Shown in pieces: positions 18,316-27,224 of a stretch of 64,000 bases of DNA. The notes beneath the pieces were generated by a model that was not told the origin of the DNA, did no database searches, and saw nothing but the letters and a program-made list of their open reading frames with translations. Both the position numbers and the translations under genes were made by a program. The DNA is from Cyanobium sp. CH-040 (GTDB taxonomy: Bacteria; Cyanobacteriota; Cyanobacteriia; PCC-6307; Cyanobiaceae): positions 434,001-498,000 of the forward strand of contig NZ_JAGQCJ010000001.1 of the NCBI RefSeq assembly GCF_024346135.1. The letters are read 5' to 3'. Each line of letters starts with the position of its first letter. The stretch's first letter is position 1.

Positions 18316-19287
18316 ATGCCAGAGCCCGAGGTCGTCGCAAGCCGTTACGCCCGCCGGCAGCTCTGGAAGGCGGCGATCAAGTGGCCGATGTACGCCGTGG
18401 CGGTGATGCCGGTGCTGCTGGCGGCCGGCTGGCGCTTCGGCCGCGGCGAGCCCGTCCGCGTGGACCAGCTGCTGCTGTTCCTGCTGGCGGCGGTGCTGCT
18501 GCTGGCCTGGGAGAACCTGGCCAACGACGTGTTCGATGCCGACACGGGCGTGGACACCCACGGCAAGCCCCATTCGGTGGTGAACCTCACCGGCCGGCGC
18601 GACCGGGTGGCGCTGCTGGCCAACGGCTGCCTGGCCCTGGGGCTGGGGCTGATGGCCCTGGTGGCCTGGCGCAGCAGCCCAGCCGTGCTGGCTCTGGTGC
18701 TGGCCTGCTGCGGCCTCGGCTACCTCTACCAGGGCCCGCCGTTCCGGCTGGGCTACCGGGGTCTGGGCGAGCCGCTGTGCTGGCTGGCCTTCGGGCCGCT
18801 GGCCACCGCCGCCGGCCTGCTGGCGCTGGCGCCGACGGCCCCGGCCGACGCCGCCTCTTCGCTGACCTGGTCCGTGCCCTGGGCGCAGGCGCTGGAGCTC
18901 GGCAGCGGCGCCGCCCTGGCCACCACCCTGGTGCTGTTCTGCTCCCACTTCCACCAGGTGGAGGAGGACGCCGCCAACGGCAAGCGCTCGCCGGTGGTGC
19001 ACCTGGGGCCGTCGGTGGCGGCGGCCCTGGTGCCCTGGTTCGTGGCCGGCACCCTGGCGTTCCAGTGGGCGCCGGTGCTGGTGGCGCCCGATGCCCAGCG
19101 CTGGCCGCTCACCGCCCTGCTGGGGGCGATCGGCCTGCCGCCCGCCCGCCGGCTGATCCGGCTGCTCGGTCAGCACCACCACGAGCCGGAGCGGATCAGC
19201 GGCAGCAAGTTCCTGGCCCTGCGCTTCCAGGCCCTCAACGGCCTGGGGCTGGCGGCGGGCCTGGCCCTGGGCCGCTGGCTGGGCTGA
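18316..19287 (+). CDS. menA: 1,4-dihydroxy-2-naphthoate phytyltransferase
   Basis: This 323-residue UbiA-type prenyltransferase attaches the phytyl chain to DHNA in phylloquinone synthesis. The first catalytic motif is NDVFDADTGVDTHGK, and the second is the region HFHQVEEDAANGKRSPVVHLG. Between them are about eight hydrophobic helices. I chose the ATG at 18316, which leaves about 90 bases between it and the divergent menF. The gene is followed after 4 bases by menC. Confidence 0.93.
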   Translation: MPEPEVVASRYARRQLWKAAIKWPMYAVAVMPVLLAAGWRFGRGEPVRVDQLLLFLLAAVLLLAWENLANDVFDADTGVDTHGKPHSVVNLTGRRDRVALLANGCLALGLGLMALVAWRSSPAVLALVLACCGLGYLYQGPPFRLGYRGLGEPLCWLAFGPLATAAGLLALAPTAPADAASSLTWSVPWAQALELGSGAALATTLVLFCSHFHQVEEDAANGKRSPVVHLGPSVAAALVPWFVAGTLAFQWAPVLVAPDAQRWPLTALLGAIGLPPARRLIRLLGQHHHEPERISGSKFLALRFQALNGLGLAAGLALGRWLG

Positions 19288-19291
19288 GCCG

Positions 19292-20350
19292 GTGGCGGCG
19301 GTGCCTGGCAGCGAGCCCGCCACCCCCGGGGGTGCACCTGGCCTGCAGCTCTGCTGGCGTCCCTTCCACCTGCCCCTCCCCAGGCCCCTGCGCACGGCCC
19401 GGGGGCTGATCCGCGAAAAGCGCGGCTGGCTGCTGCGCCTGGAGGATCAGGGCGGCGCCCTCGGCTGGGGTGAGGCGGCACCGCTGGAGGGGGAGGTCGG
19501 AGTCCTGGCCGCGGCGATCGACGCCCTGGGGGCACTGCACCAGCGGCCGCGGCTGGAGCGGAGCCTGCCGGCCCTGCCGCCGTCCCTCGGCTTCGCCCTG
19601 GGGGCGGCGCTGGCGGAGCTGGACGGGCTGCCGCGCCGCCGCTGGCTGCCGGCACCGTCCCCGGCGGTGTTGCTGCCGGCCGGCGCGGCGGCGCCAGCCG
19701 CTCTGGCGGCGGCCCTGGCCGCCAGTCCGCCGCCCCCCGCCGCAGGCCCGCTGCCGTTCACCTGCAAGTGGAAGGTGGCCACCGGCGACGACGGGGGCGA
19801 GCGGGAGGTGCTGGAGGAGCTGCTGGCGCTGCTGCCACCCGCCGCCCGGCTGCGGCTGGATGCCAATGGCGGCTGGGACCGCTCCACCGCCGCCGCCTGG
19901 GCCGCCCGGCTGGAGGATGAGCCGCGGCTGGCGTGGATCGAGCAGCCCCTCGATCCGGCCGATGCCGAGGGGCTGGCGGAGCTGCGGCGGCGGTTCCCGC
20001 GCCTGCCCCTGGCCCTGGACGAATCCCTGAGGCGCAACCCCGGGTTGGGCGAGCACTGGAGCGGCTGGCAGGTGCGCCGCCCCAGCCAGGAGGGCGACCC
20101 GCGGCCGCTGCTGGCGGCCCTGGAGCGGGGCGCGCCGCACCTGGTGCTCAGCACCGCCTTCGAGACGGGCATCGGCCGGCGCTGGCTGCACCACCTGGCG
20201 GCGCTGCAGGCCGAGGGGCCCACCCCGGCTGCCCCCGGTCTGGCGCCGGGCTGGCAGGCCGGGGGCGAGCTGGGCAGTGCCGATCCCGAGCGGGTGTGGC
20301 GGGCGGCCGGCCAGGAGAGCGGGCTCGCGAGCGGACCGCTGGGGCCATGA
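19292..20350 (+). CDS. menC: o-Succinylbenzoate synthase
   Basis: This 352-residue enolase-superfamily enzyme dehydrates SHCHC to o-succinylbenzoate. It begins with GTG at 19292. Active-site pieces are TCKWKV (general-base Lys), LRLDANGGWD (metal-ligand Asp), IEQPLDP (Glu), and LALDESLR (Asp-Glu). The C-terminal lysine of the family is not obvious; SGWQVRRPSQEG occupies that region. The stop codon overlaps the menE start (ATGA), so translation is coupled. Confidence 0.9.
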   Translation: MAAVPGSEPATPGGAPGLQLCWRPFHLPLPRPLRTARGLIREKRGWLLRLEDQGGALGWGEAAPLEGEVGVLAAAIDALGALHQRPRLERSLPALPPSLGFALGAALAELDGLPRRRWLPAPSPAVLLPAGAAAPAALAAALAASPPPPAAGPLPFTCKWKVATGDDGGEREVLEELLALLPPAARLRLDANGGWDRSTAAAWAARLEDEPRLAWIEQPLDPADAEGLAELRRRFPRLPLALDESLRRNPGLGEHWSGWQVRRPSQEGDPRPLLAALERGAPHLVLSTAFETGIGRRWLHHLAALQAEGPTPAAPGLAPGWQAGGELGSADPERVWRAAGQESGLASGPLGP

Positions 20351-21615
20351 ATCCGGAGCTGCTGCACACGGCCCAGCTGGCCCAGGCCTGGCGCCGGGGG
20401 CGGATCGTCGGCCTGGCTGGGCCGGAGCCCCGGGAGCAGGCGGCCCTGGCGGCGGCGCTCGGTCCCGGGGGCACGGCGGCGCTGGAGCGCCAGTGGGGAC
20501 CGGGCGTGGTGCTGGGCAGCGGCGGCAGCCGCGGCGGCGGGGGCGCCGGCCGGCGCTGGTGCCTGCTGCCCCTCGGCCATCTGCGGGCCTCGGCCGCGTC
20601 CACCGGTCGCTGGCTGGAGGGGCTGGGGCTGGACCCGGCCGCCTGTGTGCATCTCAACCCCCTGCCGACGCATCACGTGAGCGGCCTGCTGCCCTGGCTG
20701 CGGGCCCGCCAGTGGGGGGCGCGGCACCGGCGGCTGGATCCGGCCTGGATGCGGCAGCCGGCGATGCTGGCCCAGGCCGCTCCCCTGCCGGCCGGGCGGC
20801 CGGTGCTGCTGTCGCTGGTGCCCACCCAGCTGCAGCGCCTGATGGCGGAGCCAGCCGGCGAGCAGTGGTTGCGGCGGCTGAGCGTGATCTGGGTGGGCGG
20901 GGCGCCGCTGCCGCCGGAGCTGGCTTCCCGGGCCCGGGCCGCCGGCCTGCCGCTCGCCCCCTGCTACGGCGCCACCGAGACCGTCGCCATGGTCACGGCT
21001 TTGTCGCCGGCGCGGTTTCTGGATGGTGTGGCCAGCTGCGGGCCGCCCCTGAGCGGGGTGGAACTGCGCTGCTCCGGGCCCGAGGCAGCCGTGGAGCTGC
21101 GCTGCGGCCGGCTCGTCCCCGGCTGGCTGGAGGCTGGGCAGCTGAGGCCGCTGCCACGGGATGGCGAGGGCTGGTGGCGCAGCGGCGACGCCGGCCGGCT
21201 GGGGCCGCAGGGGCTGGACCTGCTGGGCCGGCTCGATGGCGCCATCCACAGCGGCGGCGAAACCGTGTTCCCGGAACAGCTGGAGCAGCGCCTCACCGAG
21301 GCAGCGGCGGCAGCGGACCTGCCCCTGCGGGCTGTGCTGCTGCTGGGGGTGGACGATCGCGAGTGGGGGCAGCGGCTGGTGGCGCTGGTGCGCGCGGAGG
21401 CGGGTGCCGACGGCGCGGCGTTGCAGGCCCGGCTGGAGCGGATCTGCGCCGGCTGGGCCCCGGCGGAACGGCCGCGGCGCTGGCTGCTGTGTCCGGAGCT
21501 GGCGCCCTCGCCGCTGGGCAAATGGCAACGGGGCCGTTGGCAGCGCTGGCTGATGTCGCTAGAAGCGGGGCACGCCGATGTCCGCCACCGCGCCGATGAG
21601 CACCTTCAGCGATAG
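20347..21615 (+). CDS. menE: o-Succinylbenzoate-CoA ligase
   Basis: This 422-residue acyl-adenylate-forming ligase activates OSB with CoA. It is short for the family: the N-terminal part is reduced, with no clear P-loop TSGTTG motif. The core motifs remain: HHVSGLLPWLRARQWG, YGATETVAMV, WWRSGDAGRLGPQGLDLLGRLDG and SGGETVFPEQLEQ. The terminal catalytic lysine is in SPLGKWQRGRW. It is coupled to menC by the 4-bp overlap. The last 38 bases overlap the next gene in another frame. Confidence 0.88.
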   Translation: MNPELLHTAQLAQAWRRGRIVGLAGPEPREQAALAAALGPGGTAALERQWGPGVVLGSGGSRGGGGAGRRWCLLPLGHLRASAASTGRWLEGLGLDPAACVHLNPLPTHHVSGLLPWLRARQWGARHRRLDPAWMRQPAMLAQAAPLPAGRPVLLSLVPTQLQRLMAEPAGEQWLRRLSVIWVGGAPLPPELASRARAAGLPLAPCYGATETVAMVTALSPARFLDGVASCGPPLSGVELRCSGPEAAVELRCGRLVPGWLEAGQLRPLPRDGEGWWRSGDAGRLGPQGLDLLGRLDGAIHSGGETVFPEQLEQRLTEAAAAADLPLRAVLLLGVDDREWGQRLVALVRAEAGADGAALQARLERICAGWAPAERPRRWLLCPELAPSPLGKWQRGRWQRWLMSLEAGHADVRHRADEHLQR

Positions 21616-21874
21616 CGAAATCAGCAACAAGAAGCTGGCGGCGGGTCTCACCGGCATCTTCCTGGGCGCCTTCGGCGTGCACAAGTTCATCCTCGGCTAC
21701 ACCAAGCCGGCGATCATCATGCTGGTGGTGTCCCTCGCCGGCGGCCTGGTCACCTGCGGGGTCGCCAGTTTCGTGATGGGCGTGATCGGCCTGATCGAGG
21801 GGATCATCTATCTCACCAAGACCAACGCCGAGTTCGAGACCACCTATCTCGATGCCGAGAAGTCCTGGTTCTGA
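21578..21874 (+). CDS. TM2 domain protein
   Basis: This 98-residue membrane protein has the TM2 layout: a short polar start, then KKLAAGLTGIFLGAFGVHKFILGYTKPAIIMLVVSLAGG, a turn, and a second hydrophobic helix (VMGVIGLIEGIIYLT). The GAFGVHKFYLG-like segment is typical. TM2 proteins are small membrane proteins of poorly known function. A second ATG at 21596 would avoid most of the overlap with menE. Confidence 0.85.
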   Translation: MSATAPMSTFSDSEISNKKLAAGLTGIFLGAFGVHKFILGYTKPAIIMLVVSLAGGLVTCGVASFVMGVIGLIEGIIYLTKTNAEFETTYLDAEKSWF

Positions 21875-22094
21875 GCCGGGTGCTCCCGCGCTGACTGTCG
21901 CGCTGGCGCGGCGGCCTTCGCTGCGCCGTGGGGTCCGTGCGTCCCAGCTGGTGCTGCTGGCAGCGGCGGTCCTGAGCGCCGGGCTGATGGGGGCCGCTCC
22001 TGCACAGGGCTTCCAGCTGCCCCTGGCGGCTGTGATGGCAGCCTTGCTGCCCTTGCAGCTGGCGGCACTGTTCTATGTCTTCCGGCGCCCGTAG
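21852..22094 (+). CDS. Possible small membrane protein
   Basis: This 80-codon frame overlaps the TM2 gene end by 23 bases. After a Pro/Arg-rich start it has two hydrophobic helices (ASQLVLLAAAVLSAGLMG and LAAVMAALLPLQLAALFYVF) and a basic end. The pattern is plausible for a real two-helix protein, but it lacks a recognised family and no strong ribosome-binding site decides the start. Confidence 0.42.
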   Translation: MPRSPGSEPGAPALTVALARRPSLRRGVRASQLVLLAAAVLSAGLMGAAPAQGFQLPLAAVMAALLPLQLAALFYVFRRP

Positions 22095-22122
22095 GGGCCT
22101 GACCACTGGGGCCCGGTGTGCC

Positions 22123-22587
22123 TCAGAGCGGCTGAACCCCCCGCCCCAGGGCTGAGGCCTCCAGCCAGCGGTTTATCGGCTCGGGCAGCGGGCAGCGCCG
22201 GCGGCTGGCGGCCTCGATGGCCAGATGGCGGCTGAGGGCGCGGGCCGCTTCCCGCTCGCCGCAGTGAAAGGTGACGTGCAGCTCGAAGCTGCCGGGATCG
22301 AGGCGCCGGGGTTCCAGCTGCACCAGCAGGGCATCGCCGCACACCAGCGGGGCGCGGTAGTCGGCCTGGCAGTGCACCACCGGCAGGGCCACGGCGGGCA
22401 CCGGCGCGGAGGAGCCGGCCGCGGCGGTGGGAAACACCTCGGCGGCGGCGATGCCGAAGCGCTCCAGGCTCTGCTCGTAGGCCTCGTGGCACCAGTGCAG
22501 CACCCGGGGAAAGTGCACCACCCCGGCGGCGTCCGTGTCGCCGAAGCGCACCGTGCGCTTGAGCTGCAGCCAGCTGGAGGGGTCCAT
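22123..22587 (-). CDS. Hotdog-fold thioesterase, probable 1,4-dihydroxy-2-naphthoyl-CoA hydrolase (MenI-like)
   Basis: This 154-residue hotdog thioesterase has the signature RTVRFGDTDAAGVVHFPRVLHWCHEAYE at the N-terminus. The Asp of FGDTDAAG is the usual catalytic residue in the 4-hydroxybenzoyl-CoA thioesterase family. In cyanobacteria a member of this family releases DHNA from DHNA-CoA, the step before MenA; closeness to menA, menC and menE supports that role. I chose the second ATG (22587) to reduce overlap with the divergent gene; 22596 is the alternative. Confidence 0.8.
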   Translation of the reverse strand: MDPSSWLQLKRTVRFGDTDAAGVVHFPRVLHWCHEAYEQSLERFGIAAAEVFPTAAAGSSAPVPAVALPVVHCQADYRAPLVCGDALLVQLEPRRLDPGSFELHVTFHCGEREAARALSRHLAIEAASRRRCPLPEPINRWLEASALGRGVQPL

Positions 22588-22639
22588 GGGCGCCATGCTC
22601 CCACCTCTGGCACCATGCGCGGAAACCGCCCTCTCCTCC

Positions 22640-23326
22640 TTGGCCGCCCCAGCCGCCTACGAATCTCCCAGCGTCAGCCGCAGCTGGGAGGCCTTTCTGG
22701 CCCACGTGCCCACGATCCTGCTGGTGTGGGTGGCCACGGCCGTGATCAGTGTCCTGGGCGCGGCGGCGTACCTCCTGATCGCCTTCGGCGCGCTGGGCTT
22801 CTCCGGCTGGGAGTCCGCCAGTGAGGAGGCCACCGCCGCCGCCTCCCTGTTCGGCCAGCTGGGACAGCTTCCCTTCTCCCTGCTCTCCAGCCTGGTGGGG
22901 GTGCTGCTCACGGCCGTGCCGGCGCTGCACTACGCCACCGGCGCCGTGATCACCGTGCGCGAGGCCTTCGCGGTGCTGCTGGCCCGCCCCTGGCGCTATC
23001 TGCTCGCCGGGCTGCTGTTCACCCTCGCCACCGCGGCCGGGATCCTCCTCTGCGTGCTGCCCGGCATCGCCGTCGCCCTGGTGACCCCGGTGTACGTGAA
23101 CCTGATCTTCACCGGCGAGCGGCCGATCCAGGACTGCTTCACCGCCGCCTTCGCCGCCTGCTACGGCACACCGAACGGGCGCACCTTTGTGGGCATCGAA
23201 TTGCTCACCTGGCTGGTGGTGCTGGTGGTGTCGGTGTGCACCTGCGGCGCCGGGGCCCTGCTGGCGGTGCCGGTGAGCGGCTTCTTCCTGCAGAACGCCG
23301 CCTACCACTACGGCCTGCTGCGCTAG
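22640..23326 (+). CDS. Multi-pass membrane protein of unknown function
   Basis: This roughly 228-residue protein has about five hydrophobic segments: HVPTILLVWVATAVISVLGAA, LFGQLGQLPFSLLSSLVGVLL, the helix after RPWRYLLAG, AAGILLCVLPGIAVALVTPVYVN, and LVVLVVSVCTCGAGALLAVPVSG. The order resembles glycerophosphodiesterase-type or DUF975-like membrane domains, but I cannot place it firmly. The start is uncertain: TTG at 22640 or ATG at 22595, the latter overlapping the divergent thioesterase. The gene ends 4 bases into the convergent DUF2752 gene. Confidence 0.7.
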   Translation: MAAPAAYESPSVSRSWEAFLAHVPTILLVWVATAVISVLGAAAYLLIAFGALGFSGWESASEEATAAASLFGQLGQLPFSLLSSLVGVLLTAVPALHYATGAVITVREAFAVLLARPWRYLLAGLLFTLATAAGILLCVLPGIAVALVTPVYVNLIFTGERPIQDCFTAAFAACYGTPNGRTFVGIELLTWLVVLVVSVCTCGAGALLAVPVSGFFLQNAAYHYGLLR

Positions 23327-23724
23327 GGCTCGGGAAAGGTGGCCCAGCCCAGGCTCTGGCGCAGCACCACCCGCAGGCCCCAGTAGCCCACCAGACCCAC
23401 GGCCGCCGCCGCCAGCGGCCAGGCCGGCAGCTCCCGGGGCATCAGGCGCCGCTGCCGCACCGCCAGCACCGACCAGCCCACCAGAGTCGCCGCCGCCAGC
23501 GGCCCGAAGCCATGCCACTGCAGCGAACCGGTCAGGTCGCCGCGCAGGGCCAGGCTCGTGGCCCGGGTGAGGAAGCAGGTGGGGCAGGGCATTCCCGTGA
23601 GAGCCCGCAGCGGACAGGGCCAACCGGGCAGGGCCGGGTGGGCCCCCTTGAGCCAGAGGTAGCCGGTGAGGGCGGCGGGCAGCAGGAAGCCCGCGTGCTG
23701 GAGGCGACGCAGGAACCGGCTCAG
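23323..23724 (-). CDS. DUF2752 family membrane protein
   Basis: This roughly 133-residue protein carries the DUF2752 signature ([27 protein letters not shown]), with three cysteines that could bind a metal or form a disulfide, and three hydrophobic helices. It directly follows ndhH. No ATG, GTG or TTG lies between the ndhH stop region and the first helix; a CTG at 23724 that overlaps the ndhH stop by 4 bases is the best candidate start. Function is unknown. Confidence 0.75.
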   Translation of the reverse strand: MSRFLRRLQHAGFLLPAALTGYLWLKGAHPALPGWPCPLRALTGMPCPTCFLTRATSLALRGDLTGSLQWHGFGPLAAATLVGWSVLAVRQRRLMPRELPAWPLAAAAVGLVGYWGLRVVLRQSLGWATFPEP

Positions 23725-24905
23725 CGGTCCACGGAGCCCATGATCACGTCGATCGAGCCGAGGATCGCCATGATGTCGGCCACCTTGTGCCCCTTGAGGA
23801 TGTGGGGCAGGATCTGCAGGTTGTTCTGATCGGCGGCGCGGATCTTGAAGCGCCAGGGGGTGACGTCGTTGTTGCCCTGGATGAACACGCCGATCTCGCC
23901 CTTGCCCGATTCCAGGCGGGTGTAGAGCTCGCCTTCGGGGATCTTGAAGGTGGGGGCCACTTTCTTGGCCACGTACTGATAGTCGAAGCCGGCGAATTCG
24001 CTGCCCTTGCCCTCGGCCAGGCGGCGGGCTTCCAGATTCTCGGTGGGCCCGCCGGGGATCATCTGGCAGGCCTGCTTGAGGATCTTCAGCGACTCCCGCA
24101 TCTCCTGAATGCGCACCCGGTAGCGGGCGTAGCAGTCGCCCTCCTGGTCCCAGGCCACATCCCAGTCGAAGTCGTCGTAGCACTCGTAGTGATCAACCTT
24201 GCGCAGGTCCCAAGGCACGCCGGAGGCGCGCAGCATCGGGCCCGACAGGCTCCAGTTGATCGCCTGCTCGCGGGTGATCGTGCCCAGCCCCTCGATCCGC
24301 TTGCGGAAGATCGGGTTGTTGGTGATCAGCTTCTCGTATTCGTCGATCTTGGGCCCGAACCAGTCGCAGAAGTCGAGGCACTTCTCCAGCCAGCCGTAGG
24401 GCAGGTCGGCCGCCACCCCGCCGATGCGGAAGTAGTTGTTGTTGATCAGCCGCTGACCGGTGGCTGCCTCCCACAGGTCGTAGATCATCTCCCGCTCGCG
24501 GAAGATGTAGAAGAACGGTGTCTGGGCGCCCACGTCCGCCAGGAAGGGGCCGAGCCAGAGCAGGTGGTTGGCGATGCGGTTGAGCTCCAGCATCAGCACG
24601 CGGATGTAGCTGGCGCGCTTCGGCACCGGTACATCGGCCAGCCGCTCGGGGGCATTCACCACGATCGCCTCGTAGAACATGCCGGCCGCGTAGTCCATGC
24701 GGCTCACGTAGGGCACGAACATCACGTTCGTGCGGTTCTCGGCGATCTTCTCCATGCCGCGGTGCAGGTAGCCGATCACCGGCTCGCAGTCCACCACGTC
24801 CTCGCCGTCGAGGGTCACCACCAGCCGCAGCACCCCGTGCATCGAGGGGTGATGGGGGCCGAAGTTGACCACCATCGGCTCCGTGCGCGTCTCCAGCTGC
24901 GTCAT
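23721..24905 (-). CDS. ndhH: NAD(P)H-quinone oxidoreductase subunit H
   Basis: This 394-residue subunit belongs to the peripheral arm of the photosynthetic NDH-1 complex, homologous to NuoD (49 kDa). It acts in respiration and cyclic electron flow at the thylakoid. Visible blocks are [73 protein letters not shown] and the terminal [18 protein letters not shown]. The length is standard. It is followed by a DUF2752 gene with probable translational coupling. Confidence 0.97.
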   Translation of the reverse strand: MTQLETRTEPMVVNFGPHHPSMHGVLRLVVTLDGEDVVDCEPVIGYLHRGMEKIAENRTNVMFVPYVSRMDYAAGMFYEAIVVNAPERLADVPVPKRASYIRVLMLELNRIANHLLWLGPFLADVGAQTPFFYIFREREMIYDLWEAATGQRLINNNYFRIGGVAADLPYGWLEKCLDFCDWFGPKIDEYEKLITNNPIFRKRIEGLGTITREQAINWSLSGPMLRASGVPWDLRKVDHYECYDDFDWDVAWDQEGDCYARYRVRIQEMRESLKILKQACQMIPGGPTENLEARRLAEGKGSEFAGFDYQYVAKKVAPTFKIPEGELYTRLESGKGEIGVFIQGNNDVTPWRFKIRAADQNNLQILPHILKGHKVADIMAILGSIDVIMGSVDR

Positions 24906-24940
24906 GGGGGGGCCGAGGGCTTCAGGCGTTGGTGCCGATC

Positions 24941-25336
24941 TTAGGTAGGCAGGGCCGGCGCAACGTCCGTGGCGGCGAAGTCGCCGCCCTTGAACAAGAG
25001 AGGGGCGTTGAGGGCCTTGGCCAGGCCATAGCTGAAGCAGTCGCCCAGGTTGAGCCCCGCAGGGTGGCGCCCCTTGCCGTAGCGCCGCCAGCCGGCAAGG
25101 GCCCAGTGCACGTGCAGTTCCTCCAGCGCCATGGGGGTGATGTCAGCCCGGCTCAGCAACAGATCCAGCTCGCCCTGGCCCGCCTCGCCCAGTTGCCGCT
25201 CCACCACGATCCGGGTCTCCAGCAGGGTGGCTGTTGAGATCCGCTTGGCGACTGGTTGCCTGAGACAGTCCACGAATGGGAGGGCCTCAGGTTCCACCTT
25301 GAGAATCGCCAGCAGGGCCGAGCTGTCGATCACCAT
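24941..25336 (-). CDS. vapC: PIN-domain toxin (VapC)
   Basis: This 131-residue ribonuclease toxin starts at ATG 25336 ([18 protein letters not shown]). The acidic PIN residues are Asp4, the Glu in [10 protein letters not shown], and Asp residues in [31 protein letters not shown]. All expected acids are visible, so the toxin looks intact. It is preceded after 5 bases by a matching antitoxin on the same strand. Family members cleave tRNA or rRNA; the target is not predictable here. Confidence 0.9.
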   Translation of the reverse strand: MVIDSSALLAILKVEPEALPFVDCLRQPVAKRISTATLLETRIVVERQLGEAGQGELDLLLSRADITPMALEELHVHWALAGWRRYGKGRHPAGLNLGDCFSYGLAKALNAPLLFKGGDFAATDVAPALPT

Positions 25337-25341
25337 CGCCG

Positions 25342-25605
25342 TCACACCGGCAGGCCGTCGTCGTCGTAGAGCTCGGCCTGGAGCTCGGCGCTGCTGCGCT
25401 GGTCGGGCCACCGCAGCCGCTTGTAACGCTGGAGCAGCTCCAGCAGCGCCGCTTTCCTGGCGCTGACCTCCTGTTCAGCGGGGTCTGGGCCAGAGCGCTC
25501 CAGCTCGGCCCGCAGGGCCTGGCGCACTGCGTCGGTCACCGTGGTGGAGCGACGAGCCGCCAGCTCCCGGGCCATGGCGTGGACCTCGGGGTCCTTGATG
25601 TTCAT
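25342..25605 (-). CDS. vapB: VapB-type antitoxin (Rv0623 family)
   Basis: This 87-residue antitoxin has the N-terminal DNA-binding segment [35 protein letters not shown], typical of Rv0623-like antitoxins, and an acidic C-terminal tail ([14 protein letters not shown]) that would block the toxin site. I use the ATG at 25605; another lies two codons upstream at 25611. The gene pair is probably self-regulated. It diverges from rsmH with about 65 bases between. Confidence 0.88.
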   Translation of the reverse strand: MNIKDPEVHAMARELAARRSTTVTDAVRQALRAELERSGPDPAEQEVSARKAALLELLQRYKRLRWPDQRSSAELQAELYDDDGLPV

Positions 25606-25671
25606 GCCCATGGACCCCAGGGTAGAAAAGCAAACCGATTCTACCGTGCGGTGCGGGTTGAGGATGGCTCC

Positions 25672-26622
25672 ATGGCCGATGCCACCACCCAAGCCGCCAC
25701 CCCTGCAGAGGTCTTCGACCATGTGCCCGTGCTGGCCGATGCCGTGCTGGCCGGCCTGGCGCCGTTGGCCGAGCTGCTGGCGGCGCGGCCCGGTGGCGGC
25801 GGCACGCTGATCGACTGCACCCTCGGCGGCGGCGGCCACAGCGGGCTGCTGCTGCAGGCCCATCCGGGCCTGCGCGTGGTGGGGCTGGATCAGGACCCGA
25901 GCGCCCGTGCCGCCGCCGCCGAGCGCCTCGCCCCCTTCGGCGATCGCGCCGCGATCGTGCCCACCAACTTCGCCGCCTACACGCCGGCCGAGCCGGCCGT
26001 GGCGGTGCTGGCCGACCTGGGGGTGAGCAGTCCGCAACTGGATGTGGCGGAGCGGGGGTTCAGCTTCCGGCTGCCCGGCCCGCTCGACATGCGCATGAAC
26101 CCCGAGCGGGGCGAGACCGCCGGCGCGCTGATCGACCGGCTGGAGGAAACCGAGCTGGCCGATCTGATCTACGCCTATGGCGAGGAGCGGCTGTCGCGGC
26201 GCATCGCCCGCCGGATCAAGGAGCAGGGACCCTGGGGGGATCCGGGTCCCGTGGGATCCCCAGCCCGCCGCGACACCGCCGAGCTGGCCTATGTGGTGGC
26301 CGGCTGCTACCCGCCGGCGGCGCGCCGGGGCCGCATCCACCCGGCCACCCGGACCTTCCAGGCCCTGCGCATCGCCGTCAACGACGAGCTGGGGGCCCTC
26401 GATCGCCTGCTGGCGGAGGCCCCAGACTGGCTGCTGCCGGGCGGTCTGCTGGCGATCATCAGCTTCCATTCCCTCGAGGACCGGCGCGTGAAGACGGCCT
26501 TTCTGAGCGACCCGCGGCTGGAGCGCATCACCCGCAAGGCGATCCAGGCCACGCCCGCGGAGGCCGGGGCCAACCCCCGCAGCCGCAGCGCCCGCCTGCG
26601 CATCGCCCGGCGGCGGCCATGA
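25672..26622 (+). CDS. rsmH: 16S rRNA (cytosine-1402-N4)-methyltransferase
   Basis: This 316-residue SAM-dependent enzyme modifies the ribosomal P site. Motifs are [32 protein letters not shown] (SAM binding), [45 protein letters not shown], and [17 protein letters not shown] chose the ATG at 25672 as the family start; the frame extends upstream without conserved sequence. The next gene starts 13 bases downstream. Confidence 0.96.
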   Translation: MADATTQAATPAEVFDHVPVLADAVLAGLAPLAELLAARPGGGGTLIDCTLGGGGHSGLLLQAHPGLRVVGLDQDPSARAAAAERLAPFGDRAAIVPTNFAAYTPAEPAVAVLADLGVSSPQLDVAERGFSFRLPGPLDMRMNPERGETAGALIDRLEETELADLIYAYGEERLSRRIARRIKEQGPWGDPGPVGSPARRDTAELAYVVAGCYPPAARRGRIHPATRTFQALRIAVNDELGALDRLLAEAPDWLLPGGLLAIISFHSLEDRRVKTAFLSDPRLERITRKAIQATPAEAGANPRSRSARLRIARRRP

Positions 26623-26635
26623 CGGAGGGGGCGCG

Positions 26636-27187
26636 ATGGGCGGACTGATGGGGCTGGATCTGATCTGGTGGATCGCGCTGCTGATCCAGCTGCTGGCGAT
26701 CCCCGGTTCCCTGCTGCCGCTGCTGCCCGGCCTGGCCCTGCTGCCGGTGGGGGCGGGGCTGTGGCTGTGGGCCGTGGGCTGGAGCGCCGGCTGGCCCGCC
26801 TTCGCCCTGGCCTGCGTGCTGCTGGCCCTGGGCTGGGGCGCCGACGCGCTGGGGCTGGTGCTCGGTCCGGCGCGGCTGCAGGCCACCCGCTGGGCCTACA
26901 TCGGCGCCGGCCTCGGCCTGCTGGTGGGGTTGCTGGGCCTGCTGCCGGCCCTGCCCTTCGGCGGACCGCTGCTGGGGGCGGTGGCGGGCCCGCTGCTGGG
27001 TGCCAGCGTCGGCGAGCTGCTCACCGCCCCCTCCGCCCTGGGGCCCCTGGGCCTGCTGCGGCTGCGCCGTTCGCTGGTGGTGGGGCTGGCGGTGGTGGCC
27101 GGGATGCTGGTGAGCAAGGTGGCCCAGGCCCTGCTGGCCCTGGTGGGAGCCGTTGGTTTCGTGCTGCTCACCACCCTGGGGGGCTGA
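26636..27187 (+). CDS. DUF456 family membrane protein
   Basis: This 183-residue protein is almost wholly hydrophobic, with the DUF456 pattern: PGSLLPLLPGLALLPVGAGLWLWA, then LGWGADALGLVLGPARLQATRWAYIGAGLGLLVGLLG, LPFGGPLLGAVAGPLLGASVGELL, and a last helix GLAVVAGMLVSKVAQALLALVG. The Gly-rich helices are typical. Function is unknown. It follows rsmH closely and meets the cysteine desulfurase gene end to end. Confidence 0.85.
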   Translation: MGGLMGLDLIWWIALLIQLLAIPGSLLPLLPGLALLPVGAGLWLWAVGWSAGWPAFALACVLLALGWGADALGLVLGPARLQATRWAYIGAGLGLLVGLLGLLPALPFGGPLLGAVAGPLLGASVGELLTAPSALGPLGLLRLRRSLVVGLAVVAGMLVSKVAQALLALVGAVGFVLLTTLGG

Positions 27188-27198
27188 CCTGGCTGCAG

Positions 27199-27222
27199 AC
27201 CGGCCGCCTCACGGGCCGGGGT
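27199..27222. terminator. Possible bidirectional terminator hairpin
   Basis: A GC-rich stem (CCGGCC at 27200-27205 with GGCCGG at 27214-27219, 8-base loop) lies in the 37-base gap between two convergent genes. A short T-containing stretch follows on the plus strand only. The position supports a terminator, but the stem is short. Confidence 0.35.
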
Positions 27223-27224
27223 CT

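Noticed and set aside
19447-21528. A 693-codon minus-strand frame opposite menC and menE
   Set aside because: Low-complexity Pro/Arg/Ala/Gln peptide with no family features; menC and menE on the other strand have clear motifs and coupled starts.
22073-23623. A 516-codon minus-strand frame opposite the multi-pass membrane protein
   Set aside because: Gly/Ala/His-rich shadow sequence; the real genes on this stretch are the thioesterase, membrane protein and DUF2752 gene.
25612-26886. N-terminal extension of the VapB frame opposite rsmH
   Set aside because: The extension is a mirror of rsmH; the antitoxin's own start lies at 25605-25611 with a normal family N-terminus.
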